A DNA stretch of 17,946 nucleotides from Chloroflexota bacterium (GTDB lineage: Bacteria; Chloroflexota; UBA5177; JANWHV01). The first letter of the stretch is position 1. Each line of letters starts with the position of its first letter. Position numbers and translations under genes: made by a program. Below are positions 8,177 to 14,883 of this stretch, piece after piece. The notes under the pieces are model-generated. The model was not told the origin of the DNA, made no database searches, and was given only the letters and a program-made list of their open reading frames with translations. The DNA is taken from the NCBI GenBank assembly GCA_025924845.1, contig JAICHN010000050.1, positions 1-17,946 on the forward strand, given 5' to 3'.

Positions 8177-9640
8177 ATGGCTCGCTCGACCCTCCCCCTG
8201 CTTCCGGAATTTCGCCGCAACGGCAGCTCACGCGACCAGGTCCGCGGCTTCCGTTACCTGTTGCATACCATCGCGCTCGGCCGGCGACCCGGCGAGCAGG
8301 CATTCTCTCGGCAGGCACTTCTCTCGCGCCTGCTCGCCGCCCTAGTTATGTCCATTGCCCTATGGTATTACGTGACCGATCAAGAAAACCCCATCGTGCG
8401 AAGCCAACCCTTCACGCTGCAGCCGGACATCCGCAACATCCCGGCCGGCCTGGCCATCCGCAACCAGGTGAATTCCGTGGTGATCACGGCGCGCGGACTC
8501 CAGGATCAGGTAAGCAGCCCCGGTCAGATTATTCCGATCATCGACCTCAAGGGCGTGTCGCGCGACGCACGAGAGGCTACCGTGCCCGTGACGGTCAGCG
8601 GGGGCCGCCCGGATGTGCAATATACCGTGGATCCACCCACGGTGAGCATTAGCCTGGAGCCGATCGTATCGAAGACCGTGCCGGTGACGTTTGCCTCCCA
8701 GTCGGCGCTACCGATCAATTTGACCTACCTCACCCCTAGCCTCTCGCCGCCCCTGTTAACCGTCTCGGGACCGGCCGATCAGGCGAACCGTGTGGATCAT
8801 GCCACCGTTAGCGTGCCGCTCAGTTCGATCACCCCGCAAAATCCTCGGGTATCATCCTTCACTCGAACCTTCAGCGCCCTCCCCCAACTCTTTGATAGTC
8901 AGGGAAAGGTCATAAACTCCGGCGGTCTACTCCCCCCCGGCACCCGGATCAAGGTTACCCTCCAGATCAATGTGAGCCTGGCTATCCAAACCCTGGCCGT
9001 GGCTCCCATTGCTTCTGGAGTAGGCTTGCCGCTGGGCTATCAACTGAACGGCATTCAGGTCGAGCCGCCCACCGTCACCGTGGTCGGTCCGCCGGACGCG
9101 GTCAACTCACTCCGCGCCGTGTCAACGCTCCCGATCAACTTGAGCGGCGTAACCAAAGCGATGACGTTGACCACACATCTCGATCTGGGCAGTTTGCCGC
9201 CGGATGTCGCGGTTTACACGCAGGGCAAGGGTACCCGCGGCAGCACGACCGGGGTGGGTCCAATCTGGCATGTCTATGTCGAGGTGGTCAAGTCGACCGG
9301 CAGCAACGCGCTCCCCGCCGCCGTAACGGTTTCGCACCTGGGCAAGGGCTTGCAAGCCACGACGAAGACCCCATCGGTTCAGGTGTACGTGAACGGCCCC
9401 TTCGTAGCCATAGCCAAGCTGGGACCCTTAACCGCGGTGGTAAAGGCGAAGGGTCTAGGCCCCGGGGTCTACCAACTCAAGCCGTCGGTCTCACTGCCGC
9501 CCAGTCTGGAAAAGAATTATAGCGTAAGCCCATCCACCATCACCGTGACGATCAGCAAGAAACCCGTAAGTAAGCCTGCCTTGCTCAAGCCGGCGAAAGC
9601 GGCACAGGCAGGCGGGCAGTCAGCCTTGACCGCGTCCTGA
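8177..9640 (+). CDS. cdaR: YbbR-domain protein, CdaA regulator CdaR
   Basis: CdaR is a membrane-anchored extracytoplasmic protein that binds CdaA and modulates cyclic di-AMP synthesis. The 487-residue product has a cytoplasmic basic N-terminus and a single transmembrane helix at about 50-66 ('RLLAALVMSIALWYYV'). Next come about four YbbR-type beta modules, roughly 75-158, 163-265, 270-370 and 380-465. Their repeated signatures include 'LTVSGPADQANRVDHATVSV' and 'VTVVGPPDAVNSLRAV'. The tail (about 465-487) is lysine/alanine-rich and probably disordered. The pairing and order with cdaA match the conserved cdaA-cdaR arrangement. glmM, which often follows in Firmicutes, is absent here, because the next gene is convergent. 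The stop codon lies in the loop of a hairpin shared with the convergent gene. Confidence 0.9.
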   Translation: MARSTLPLLPEFRRNGSSRDQVRGFRYLLHTIALGRRPGEQAFSRQALLSRLLAALVMSIALWYYVTDQENPIVRSQPFTLQPDIRNIPAGLAIRNQVNSVVITARGLQDQVSSPGQIIPIIDLKGVSRDAREATVPVTVSGGRPDVQYTVDPPTVSISLEPIVSKTVPVTFASQSALPINLTYLTPSLSPPLLTVSGPADQANRVDHATVSVPLSSITPQNPRVSSFTRTFSALPQLFDSQGKVINSGGLLPPGTRIKVTLQINVSLAIQTLAVAPIASGVGLPLGYQLNGIQVEPPTVTVVGPPDAVNSLRAVSTLPINLSGVTKAMTLTTHLDLGSLPPDVAVYTQGKGTRGSTTGVGPIWHVYVEVVKSTGSNALPAAVTVSHLGKGLQATTKTPSVQVYVNGPFVAIAKLGPLTAVVKAKGLGPGVYQLKPSVSLPPSLEKNYSVSPSTITVTISKKPVSKPALLKPAKAAQAGGQSALTAS

Positions 9641-9650
9641 CGCGGTCAAG
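9625..9650. terminator. Compact hairpin holding both convergent stop codons
   Basis: CTTGACCGCG (9625-9634) and CGCGGTCAAG (9641-9650) are exact complements around the loop TCCTGA. The cdaR stop TGA (9638-9640) is in the loop, and the stop of the minus-strand HAD gene (9646-9648) is in the right arm. The coding regions are only 5 bp apart. No T run follows on either strand, so this is not a canonical intrinsic terminator. It could act in both directions, with Rho, or as an mRNA 3'-end stabiliser. Confidence 0.5.
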
Positions 9651-10467
9651 TCCCGCGCTCGGCAAGCAGTCCTTCCAGATCCGTGTGCAACAACGCGGTA
9701 AGATTCTCCACCACGAGGGTGGGCTTCACCGCGCTGGTTCCCAGATCGGCACGGGTGGAGATACCGGTCAATACCAGCACCGAAGCCAGGCCCAGGGCCG
9801 CCGCGCCCGGAATATCGGTCTCCAGATTGTCCCCTACCACAATCGCCCGCGCCGGATCGACGCCATGCGCGCGCAAAAGCGTCTGGTAGAGCAGGGGACC
9901 GGGCTTGCCAATCGCCGTAGCCTTGGTTCGGCAGGCTGTCTCAACCGCGGCGACGATTGAGCCGGCGCCGGGCCACAGGCGGCCGCGCGCCCCCGGAAAC
10001 TGCGGGTCGCGATTGGTCGCCACCAGGCTTGCCCCGCCCAGCACCGCCCCCTGAGCGCGGGTCAGTTTGGCATAGGTGAACTCTCGATCGAGGCTCGCCA
10101 CCACGCAATCGGGCTGTTCATCCGCGTCACTCCCAGGGGATGCCGCGATCACGCGGATGCCCACCGCCTCCAGCTCGGCGATCAACGACGCGGCGCCGAC
10201 CACGAGAGCGGTGCGGGGTGGATTGGGCATTTGCTGAAGGTAGGCGGCGGTGGCCGACGCCGAGGTAGCCAGATCGGCCAGATCGGCCGGCACACCGACC
10301 GCCGCCATACGTTGCAAGAATTCGGATCGCGCGTGGGTAGCGTTGTTCGTGGCGAAGAGCATCTTATGCCCGGCCGCGCGCAGGGCTGCCACCGCCTCCG
10401 CCGCGCCACGCACCGGTTCGCGGTCGCGGTAGATCACACCGTCCAGGTCGAAAAGGAAGGTAATCAT
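9646..10467 (-). CDS. HAD-IIA family phosphatase (NagD/PGP-like)
   Basis: This is a soluble phosphatase of the haloacid dehalogenase superfamily, subclass IIA, 273 residues, the typical length. Motif I is FDLDGVIYRD (6-15), with nucleophile D7 and acid/base D9. Motif II is T40 in FATNNATH. Motif III is K188 in IGKPGPLLYQ. Motif IV is GDNLETDIPGAAALG (212-226), with Mg-binding aspartates 213 and 218. The cap domain lies between motifs II and III, as in the NagD, p-nitrophenylphosphatase and phosphoglycolate phosphatase branches. These cannot be told apart from sequence alone, so no symbol is given. The gene is divergent from dnaG (95-bp gap) and convergent with cdaR. Nothing in the context fixes the substrate; nucleotide or sugar phosphates are family-level guesses. 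Confidence 0.9.
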   Translation of the reverse strand: MITFLFDLDGVIYRDREPVRGAAEAVAALRAAGHKMLFATNNATHARSEFLQRMAAVGVPADLADLATSASATAAYLQQMPNPPRTALVVGAASLIAELEAVGIRVIAASPGSDADEQPDCVVASLDREFTYAKLTRAQGAVLGGASLVATNRDPQFPGARGRLWPGAGSIVAAVETACRTKATAIGKPGPLLYQTLLRAHGVDPARAIVVGDNLETDIPGAAALGLASVLVLTGISTRADLGTSAVKPTLVVENLTALLHTDLEGLLAERGT

Positions 10468-10511
10468 CGCCTACCAGCATAACGGGCCGAGGGCGGTTCC
10501 GGATAGATCCC

Positions 10512-10540
10512 TTGCCGGGCTACCAAAGCCGTGCTAGAAA
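10512..10540 (+). promoter_or_regulatory. Candidate dnaG promoter
   Basis: TTGCCG (10512-10517) and TAGAAA (10535-10540) are spaced by 17 bases, each with four of six consensus matches. The box is followed by a purine-rich ribosome-binding stretch (AGGAAGGAAGAGGCGGGAAGGG) and the dnaG ATG at 10563. If correct, the TTG at 10512 is promoter sequence and not a start codon. Confidence 0.35.
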
Positions 10541-10562
10541 AGGAAGGAAGAGGCGGGAAGGG

Positions 10563-12452
10563 ATGGACATGGCGGACGAGCGAGAGGAAATCCGCGGCCG
10601 GTTGCCGATCGAGACGCTGGTCGGTGAGTCGGTGGTGCTCAAACGCACCGGCCGCAACCTGAGCGGCCTGTGTCCATTCCACAAAGAGAAAACACCGTCG
10701 TTCATTGTCTCGCCGGAACGGGGGACGTTCCACTGCTTCAGTTGCGGCGCCGGTGGTGACATCTTCCGTTTCCACATGCTGATCAACAAGGTCGAGTTTC
10801 CCGACGCCCTGCGCGCCCTGGCAGCGCGTACCGGGGTGGAACTTGACCCCGAGGCCGCGCGCCGGAAGGCCGTCGAGTCGCGCGCCTACGAGGTGCTCCA
10901 GGCGGTGAGCCTGTACTTTCAGCAGGCCCTGGCCGCGCCTGGCGGCTCGCAAGCGCGCCGCTATCTGGAAGGGCGCGGGCTCAGCCGTGCGACCATCGAA
11001 CGGTTCGGAATCGGCTATTTGCCCGATTGGGGCGAAGGGCTGCGCCGGTTGATGCCCGAACGCGGTATCACCGAGCAGGATCTGATCGACGCCGCTGTCC
11101 TCCACCCATCAGAGCAGGGCCGCGAACCTTTCTGTTCACTCCATGGCCGGGTCATCTTCCCGATTCGCGATATGCAAGGACGGGTGTGCGGCTTCGGAGG
11201 GCGGGTGCTGAGCGATGAAAAGCCGAAATACCTGAACTCCAGGCAGAGCGCGACCTTCAATAAGAGCACTGTCCTCTATACCATCGACCGAGCGGCCGAG
11301 GCTATCCGGGCCTCCGGCGAGGCGGTAGTGGTGGAAGGCTACATGGATGCCCTGCGCGCCCACCAGGAGGGTTTCGCCAACGTGGTGGCGAGCCTCGGTA
11401 CGGCGATAACCGCGCAGCAGCTTGGCTTGCTTGCCAGATTGCGAGGACGCGAAGCCGAAACACCGCTCCGCGTGGTGCTGGCGCTGGACGCCGATCCGGC
11501 TGGGGCACGGGCTGCCGCCGAGGCGGGAGTGCGCGCCGTAATCGAGTTGCGGCCACCGACGGGAGGGGCACCGACCCGGTTGGGCGGCCCGAGCCGTAGG
11601 CCGCTGGACCTCGCGGTGGCGACCCTCCCCGAAGGGCGCGATCCCGACGAGGTGGTCGCCTCCGATCCCGCGGGCTGGCGCGCGGCAGTGGCGGCTGCTC
11701 TGCCTGTCATGGACTATCTGTTCGACCTGGTATTGGCCAGCCTGGACCCGCGCTTGCCGTCATTCGCTCAAGATCTGCTGGCCCAGTTGCTGCCTCTGAT
11801 CGATCAGTTGCCGGGCGTTGGAGCGCAACAACCGTACCTTGAGCGTCTGGCCGGGATCACCCGTATCGACACCGCCGCCTTGCGCGGTGAGTTGACCCGC
11901 CTCCGCGGCATGGCCCGACGCGGCCGGCGCCAGGACCAAGCGGGCGAAGAGCGCATGACCGCACTCCGTCGGGTCACCCCGGCCCGCGATCCGCGGGCCT
12001 TGATTGAGGAAGAGTTGCTGGCCGTCCTCTTCCGCCAGTCACCACTCGACGCGGCGGCGCTCGAAGCCGCCTCAACCCTCGCGGTGGCCAATCCGGAGCG
12101 CCGGCAACTGCTCAGCACGATCCTGGCGGCGCATGGAGATGGGCGTCCCACCGGCTCCGCGGTTGCCGCCACACTCGGCGAAGAGGCACGCGAACGGGTG
12201 GAAGCATGGATCGCCGCGCCCGGTCCACCGCCGGTCGAGCCCGCGAAGCTGCCCAAGGCGTTGCGCGTGTATGCCGACCGCCTTGAACGACTGGCCCAGA
12301 GTGATCGGCTCAAAGAGCAAGGCGCGCTCCTCGATCAGGTGGATGGCGCCATGGCCCACGAGTTACTTGCCCCCACCCAGGAACTGGTTGCCTCCCGCAA
12401 CGATCTCACCAAGCGGATGCTTGACGCTCAGGCCGAGTACCACCTTCGCTGA
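10563..12452 (+). CDS. dnaG: DNA primase DnaG
   Basis: DnaG synthesises RNA primers at the replication fork and works with the DnaB helicase. From ATG 10563 the protein has 629 residues, within the family range. The N-terminal CHC2 zinc ribbon has C37, H40, C58 and C61 (CPFH...CFSC). The central primase core contains 'GRVIFPIRD...VCGFGGR' and 'PKYLNS'. The TOPRIM catalytic region has E258 in VVVEGYMDAL and D309/D311 in LALDADPAG, then 'EGRDPDEVV'. The C-terminal helical helicase-binding part covers roughly 480-629. Upstream in-frame TTG 10512 would add 17 basic residues across the likely promoter, so I prefer ATG 10563. ATG 10569, with GGAAGGG six bases upstream, is an equal alternative. rpoD, a frequent neighbour of dnaG, is not here. 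Confidence 0.96.
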   Translation: MDMADEREEIRGRLPIETLVGESVVLKRTGRNLSGLCPFHKEKTPSFIVSPERGTFHCFSCGAGGDIFRFHMLINKVEFPDALRALAARTGVELDPEAARRKAVESRAYEVLQAVSLYFQQALAAPGGSQARRYLEGRGLSRATIERFGIGYLPDWGEGLRRLMPERGITEQDLIDAAVLHPSEQGREPFCSLHGRVIFPIRDMQGRVCGFGGRVLSDEKPKYLNSRQSATFNKSTVLYTIDRAAEAIRASGEAVVVEGYMDALRAHQEGFANVVASLGTAITAQQLGLLARLRGREAETPLRVVLALDADPAGARAAAEAGVRAVIELRPPTGGAPTRLGGPSRRPLDLAVATLPEGRDPDEVVASDPAGWRAAVAAALPVMDYLFDLVLASLDPRLPSFAQDLLAQLLPLIDQLPGVGAQQPYLERLAGITRIDTAALRGELTRLRGMARRGRRQDQAGEERMTALRRVTPARDPRALIEEELLAVLFRQSPLDAAALEAASTLAVANPERRQLLSTILAAHGDGRPTGSAVAATLGEEARERVEAWIAAPGPPPVEPAKLPKALRVYADRLERLAQSDRLKEQGALLDQVDGAMAHELLAPTQELVASRNDLTKRMLDAQAEYHLR

Positions 12453-12463
12453 CCGGAGGTTTC

Positions 12464-12499
12464 GTGCAAACCGACTGGGCGTATTCGCGGAAGGTCTGA
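12464..12499 (+). CDS. Possible 11-codon leader ORF after dnaG
   Basis: A clear Shine-Dalgarno sequence GGAGG (12455-12459) stands four bases before GTG 12464, just after the dnaG stop. The reading frame encodes only VQTDWAYSRKV and ends in TGA, which overlaps the next ATG as TGATG. The strong ribosome-binding site ahead of such a short frame is the only reason to list it. It could be a leader peptide, a vestige of a longer gene broken by a frameshift, or chance. I recognise no homology. Confidence 0.25.
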   Translation: MQTDWAYSRKV

Positions 12500-12621
12500 T
12501 GGAACCGATACAATTAGAGCGGATCCTGGGGAGGGAACGGCTCATGGAATCGAAATTGACGGCGATTCGTGCCGCCCTCGAGGCGGAAACGCAAAATATA
12601 CTACCGATAAATACCCGCTGA
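12499..12621 (+). CDS. Possible 40-residue small protein upstream of the S9 peptidase
   Basis: The frame from ATG 12499 overlaps the stop of the preceding mini-ORF (TGATG) and encodes 40 residues, with a mostly helical, charged composition (MEPIQLERILGRERLMESKL, then ending NILPINTR). An internal ATG at 12544 has its own good site, GGGGAGGG (12529-12536), and would give 25 residues. A TACAAT box at 12509-12514 could be a -10 element for either the 12544 start or the peptidase, though I see no convincing -35. The stop is 14 nt before the peptidase ATG. It may be a small coupled gene or a non-coding leader. No family is recognised. Confidence 0.3.
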   Translation: MEPIQLERILGRERLMESKLTAIRAALEAETQNILPINTR

Positions 12622-12635
12622 GGGAGAGAATCCAG

Positions 12636-14564
12636 ATGGCAGAACCGCGCACGGCGCCGTATGGGGAGTGGCAATCGCCGATTACCGCCGAAATGACCGC
12701 TGCCGGCGGCATGCGGCTCGGTTCGCCCTGCTTCGCGGACGACGGCATCTATTGGTCCGAGGGCCGGCCGGCTGAAGGCGGGCGTACCGTGATCGTGCGC
12801 CGGAGCAACGACGGCGCCACCCAGGATGTCACGCCGGTCGGGTACAACGCCCGCACACGAGCACACGAATACGGCGGCGGCGCCTTTCTGGTCCATGAGG
12901 GCGTTGTTTATTTCTCGAACTTTGCCGATCAACGGCTCTACCGCGTGCGCCCGGGCGAGGAGCCCGCGGCGATTAGCCGTACCGAGAACATGCGCTATGC
13001 GGACGGGATTGCCGATCCGTCGCGCGCCCGACTCATTCTGGTCCGGGAAGACCATACTGGAGGGGATCGCGAGGCGGTCAATACGCTGGTAAGTATGAAG
13101 CTGAATGGCGAGGATGAGCAAGTGCTCACCACCGGCTACGACTTCTACAGCAACCCGGCCCTCAGCCCGGACGGCAGTCAATTGGCCTGGCTCTCCTGGA
13201 ACCACCCCAACATGCCTTGGGACGGTACCGAGTTGTGGGCGGCGAGTGTCCAGCCTTCCGGCACGCTTGGTAAGGCGCGGCTCGTCGCGGGCGGCCTGGA
13301 GGAATCCATTTTTCAACCGCGATGGTCGCCCGACGGCGTGTTACATTTCGTGTCCGATCGCTCCGGCTGGTGGAATCTTTACCGATATGAGGCAGACGAG
13401 GCGGTCCCGCTCCATCCTATGGAGGCCGAGTTTGGCGTGCCACAGTGGGTGTTCGGCCTCTCCACCTACGCCTTTGCCGGTCCGAGGCGGATCGTGTGCG
13501 CCTATCGATCGCGAGGCGAGGGGCACCTCGCGGTGCTCGACACCGGTACGGGCGCGTTCACGCCGATCGATACCGTCTACGACGACTTTGGCGGGGTTGA
13601 CGCCACGGCAACCGATGCCCTCTGTGTCGCCGCGTCGCCGACCGCCCCTACGGCTATCGTCCGTATCGGACTGGCCAACGGAAAGGTCGAGGTGCTAAAG
13701 GCGGCCTCGGAGATCACGGTAGATCCAGACTACCTGTCCACACCCCAGGCCATCGAGTTTCCGACCGAGGGCGGCGTGATTGCCCATGCCATCTTCTATC
13801 CGCCGCGAAATCCTGATTTCGTGGCCCCCAAAGGGGAACGGGCGCCCGTGCGCGTGCTCTCGCATGGGGGGCCAACCGGCGAATCCAGCGCGAGCCTTGA
13901 ACTCGACACCCAATACTGGACAAGCCGCGGCTTCGCCGTGCTGGACGTCAATTATCGGGGAAGCACGGGGTACGGCCGCGCCTATCGGGAGCGGCTCAAT
14001 GGGCAGTGGGGTATCGCCGATATGGAGGACTGCGCCAATGCCGCGCTCTACCTGGCCAAGCAGGGTATGGTGGACGGCGATCGCATCGTGATCGAGGGCG
14101 GCAGCGCCGGCGGCTATACCACACTCTGCGCCCTCACCTTCCTGGACACCTTTAAGGCGGGGGCCAGCTATTTTGGGGTCAGCGACGCGGAGGCGTTGGC
14201 CACGGATACTCATAAGTTCGAATCGCGCTACCTGGATCGGATGATCGGCCCCTATCCTGAGCAACGCGACGTGTATCGGCAACGCTCTCCCATCCACTTT
14301 GCCGACCGCATTTCCTGCCCGCTCATCCTGTTCCAGGGATTGGAAGACAAAGTCGTCCCCCCCAACCAGGCCGAGACTATGTTCGAGGCGGTGCGCGCCC
14401 GGGGCATACCGGTCGCCTACATTCCGTTCGAGGGAGAGCAGCACGGATTCAGGCGCGCCGAGAATATCATCCGATCCCTTGAAGCTGAATTCTATTTCTA
14501 TGCGCGGGTATTCGGCTTCACTCCGGCGGATTACATCGAGCCCGTGGAGATCCACAACCTATAG
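12636..14564 (+). CDS. S9-family serine peptidase (prolyl oligopeptidase / acylaminoacyl peptidase type)
   Basis: This 642-residue alpha/beta-hydrolase peptidase probably cleaves short peptides in the cytoplasm, since no signal peptide is seen. The N-terminal two thirds (about 30-370) form a beta-propeller-like region with repeated TolB/WD-like turns, such as 'NPALSPDGSQLAWLSWNHPNMP', 'QPRWSPDGVLHFVSDRSGWW' and 'GEGHLAVLDTGTGAF'. The C-terminal hydrolase domain holds 'VLSHGGPTGESS', the nucleophile S490 in EGGSAGGYTT, the acid D571 in QGLEDKVVPP, and the histidine H603 in GEQHGFRR. All catalytic residues are present. ATG 12636 is preceded by GGGAGAG. The propeller normally restricts access to small peptides. 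Acylaminoacyl-peptidase and dipeptidyl-peptidase subtypes cannot be separated here. The gene ends before a strong hairpin. Confidence 0.93.
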   Translation: MAEPRTAPYGEWQSPITAEMTAAGGMRLGSPCFADDGIYWSEGRPAEGGRTVIVRRSNDGATQDVTPVGYNARTRAHEYGGGAFLVHEGVVYFSNFADQRLYRVRPGEEPAAISRTENMRYADGIADPSRARLILVREDHTGGDREAVNTLVSMKLNGEDEQVLTTGYDFYSNPALSPDGSQLAWLSWNHPNMPWDGTELWAASVQPSGTLGKARLVAGGLEESIFQPRWSPDGVLHFVSDRSGWWNLYRYEADEAVPLHPMEAEFGVPQWVFGLSTYAFAGPRRIVCAYRSRGEGHLAVLDTGTGAFTPIDTVYDDFGGVDATATDALCVAASPTAPTAIVRIGLANGKVEVLKAASEITVDPDYLSTPQAIEFPTEGGVIAHAIFYPPRNPDFVAPKGERAPVRVLSHGGPTGESSASLELDTQYWTSRGFAVLDVNYRGSTGYGRAYRERLNGQWGIADMEDCANAALYLAKQGMVDGDRIVIEGGSAGGYTTLCALTFLDTFKAGASYFGVSDAEALATDTHKFESRYLDRMIGPYPEQRDVYRQRSPIHFADRISCPLILFQGLEDKVVPPNQAETMFEAVRARGIPVAYIPFEGEQHGFRRAENIIRSLEAEFYFYARVFGFTPADYIEPVEIHNL

Positions 14565-14592
14565 GAACCGATAGGGCCGGCGAGGATCACGG

Positions 14593-14630
14593 CGGGATCA
14601 TGGCCGCGTTCGGCGGCGGCCATGATCCCG
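14593..14630 (+). terminator. 15-bp hairpin after the S9 peptidase gene
   Basis: CGGGATCATGGCCGC (14593-14607) and GCGGCCATGATCCCG (14616-14630) pair perfectly around an 8-base loop. The element sits 28 bases after the peptidase stop. It is a likely transcription end or mRNA 3' stabiliser, but no T run follows; instead the -10-like TATACT begins at the next base. A role as an operator over the downstream promoter is an alternative. Confidence 0.5.
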
Positions 14631-14636
14631 TATACT
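14631..14636 (+). promoter_or_regulatory. Candidate -10 box for a near-leaderless transcript
   Basis: TATACT matches five of six consensus bases and ends 10 bases before the ATG of the zinc-ribbon gene. Transcription starting about seven bases downstream would leave only about four untranslated bases, and no Shine-Dalgarno sequence precedes the ATG. Both facts fit leaderless expression. No good -35 exists, because that position is inside the hairpin. Confidence 0.3.
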
Positions 14637-14646
14637 ATTCGTTACT

Positions 14647-14877
14647 ATGACCATCACCCTGAACATCGCGTATTTCGAGGAAGCGGGCATTCGCTGCCCA
14701 CATTGCCGGCAAAATCAGTTAACCAAGGAGCAGGTGGTAAGGACGATGCGCTTCGCGGGCCAACAGATTCTGGTGGTGGAGTGCTCCCTTTGCCACTCCC
14801 AGAGTACGGTGCGCGAGAAATCGGACGCCCCCAAGACGCAGAACCAAACGTACGCCTTCCACCGCTACCGGAAATAG
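14647..14877 (+). CDS. Small zinc-ribbon-like protein (CxxC...CxxC)
   Basis: This 76-residue protein has two metal-binding knuckles, CPHC (C17, C20) and CSLC (C46, C49), separated by 25 residues, the layout of a single zinc ribbon. A basic, polar C-terminal tail (about 56-76) follows. The N-terminus 'MTITLNIAYFEEAGIRCPHC' forms a plausible beta strand into the first knuckle. I recognise no named family; nucleic-acid or protein binding is only a guess from the fold. It begins just after a hairpin and a -10-like box and has no ribosome-binding site. It ends 6 nt before the large membrane-protein gene, so the two are probably co-transcribed. A competing frame from 14622 lacks the cysteine pattern. 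The coding call rests on the paired CxxC motifs and tight spacing. Confidence 0.7.
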   Translation: MTITLNIAYFEEAGIRCPHCRQNQLTKEQVVRTMRFAGQQILVVECSLCHSQSTVREKSDAPKTQNQTYAFHRYRK

Positions 14878-14883
14878 CGTAGG

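Noticed and set aside
12556..12602. TTGACG and TATACT before the S9 peptidase as a promoter pair
   Set aside because: They are separated by about 35 bases, twice the workable spacing.
13695..14555. 286-residue minus-strand frame under the S9 peptidase
   Set aside because: It is the complement of the catalytic domain of the peptidase, whose Ser-Asp-His residues are intact, and shows no family pattern.
14622..14882. 86-residue frame overlapping the zinc-ribbon gene
   Set aside because: It starts inside the hairpin and is proline/glycine-rich. The alternate frame has the paired CxxC motifs and is preferred.
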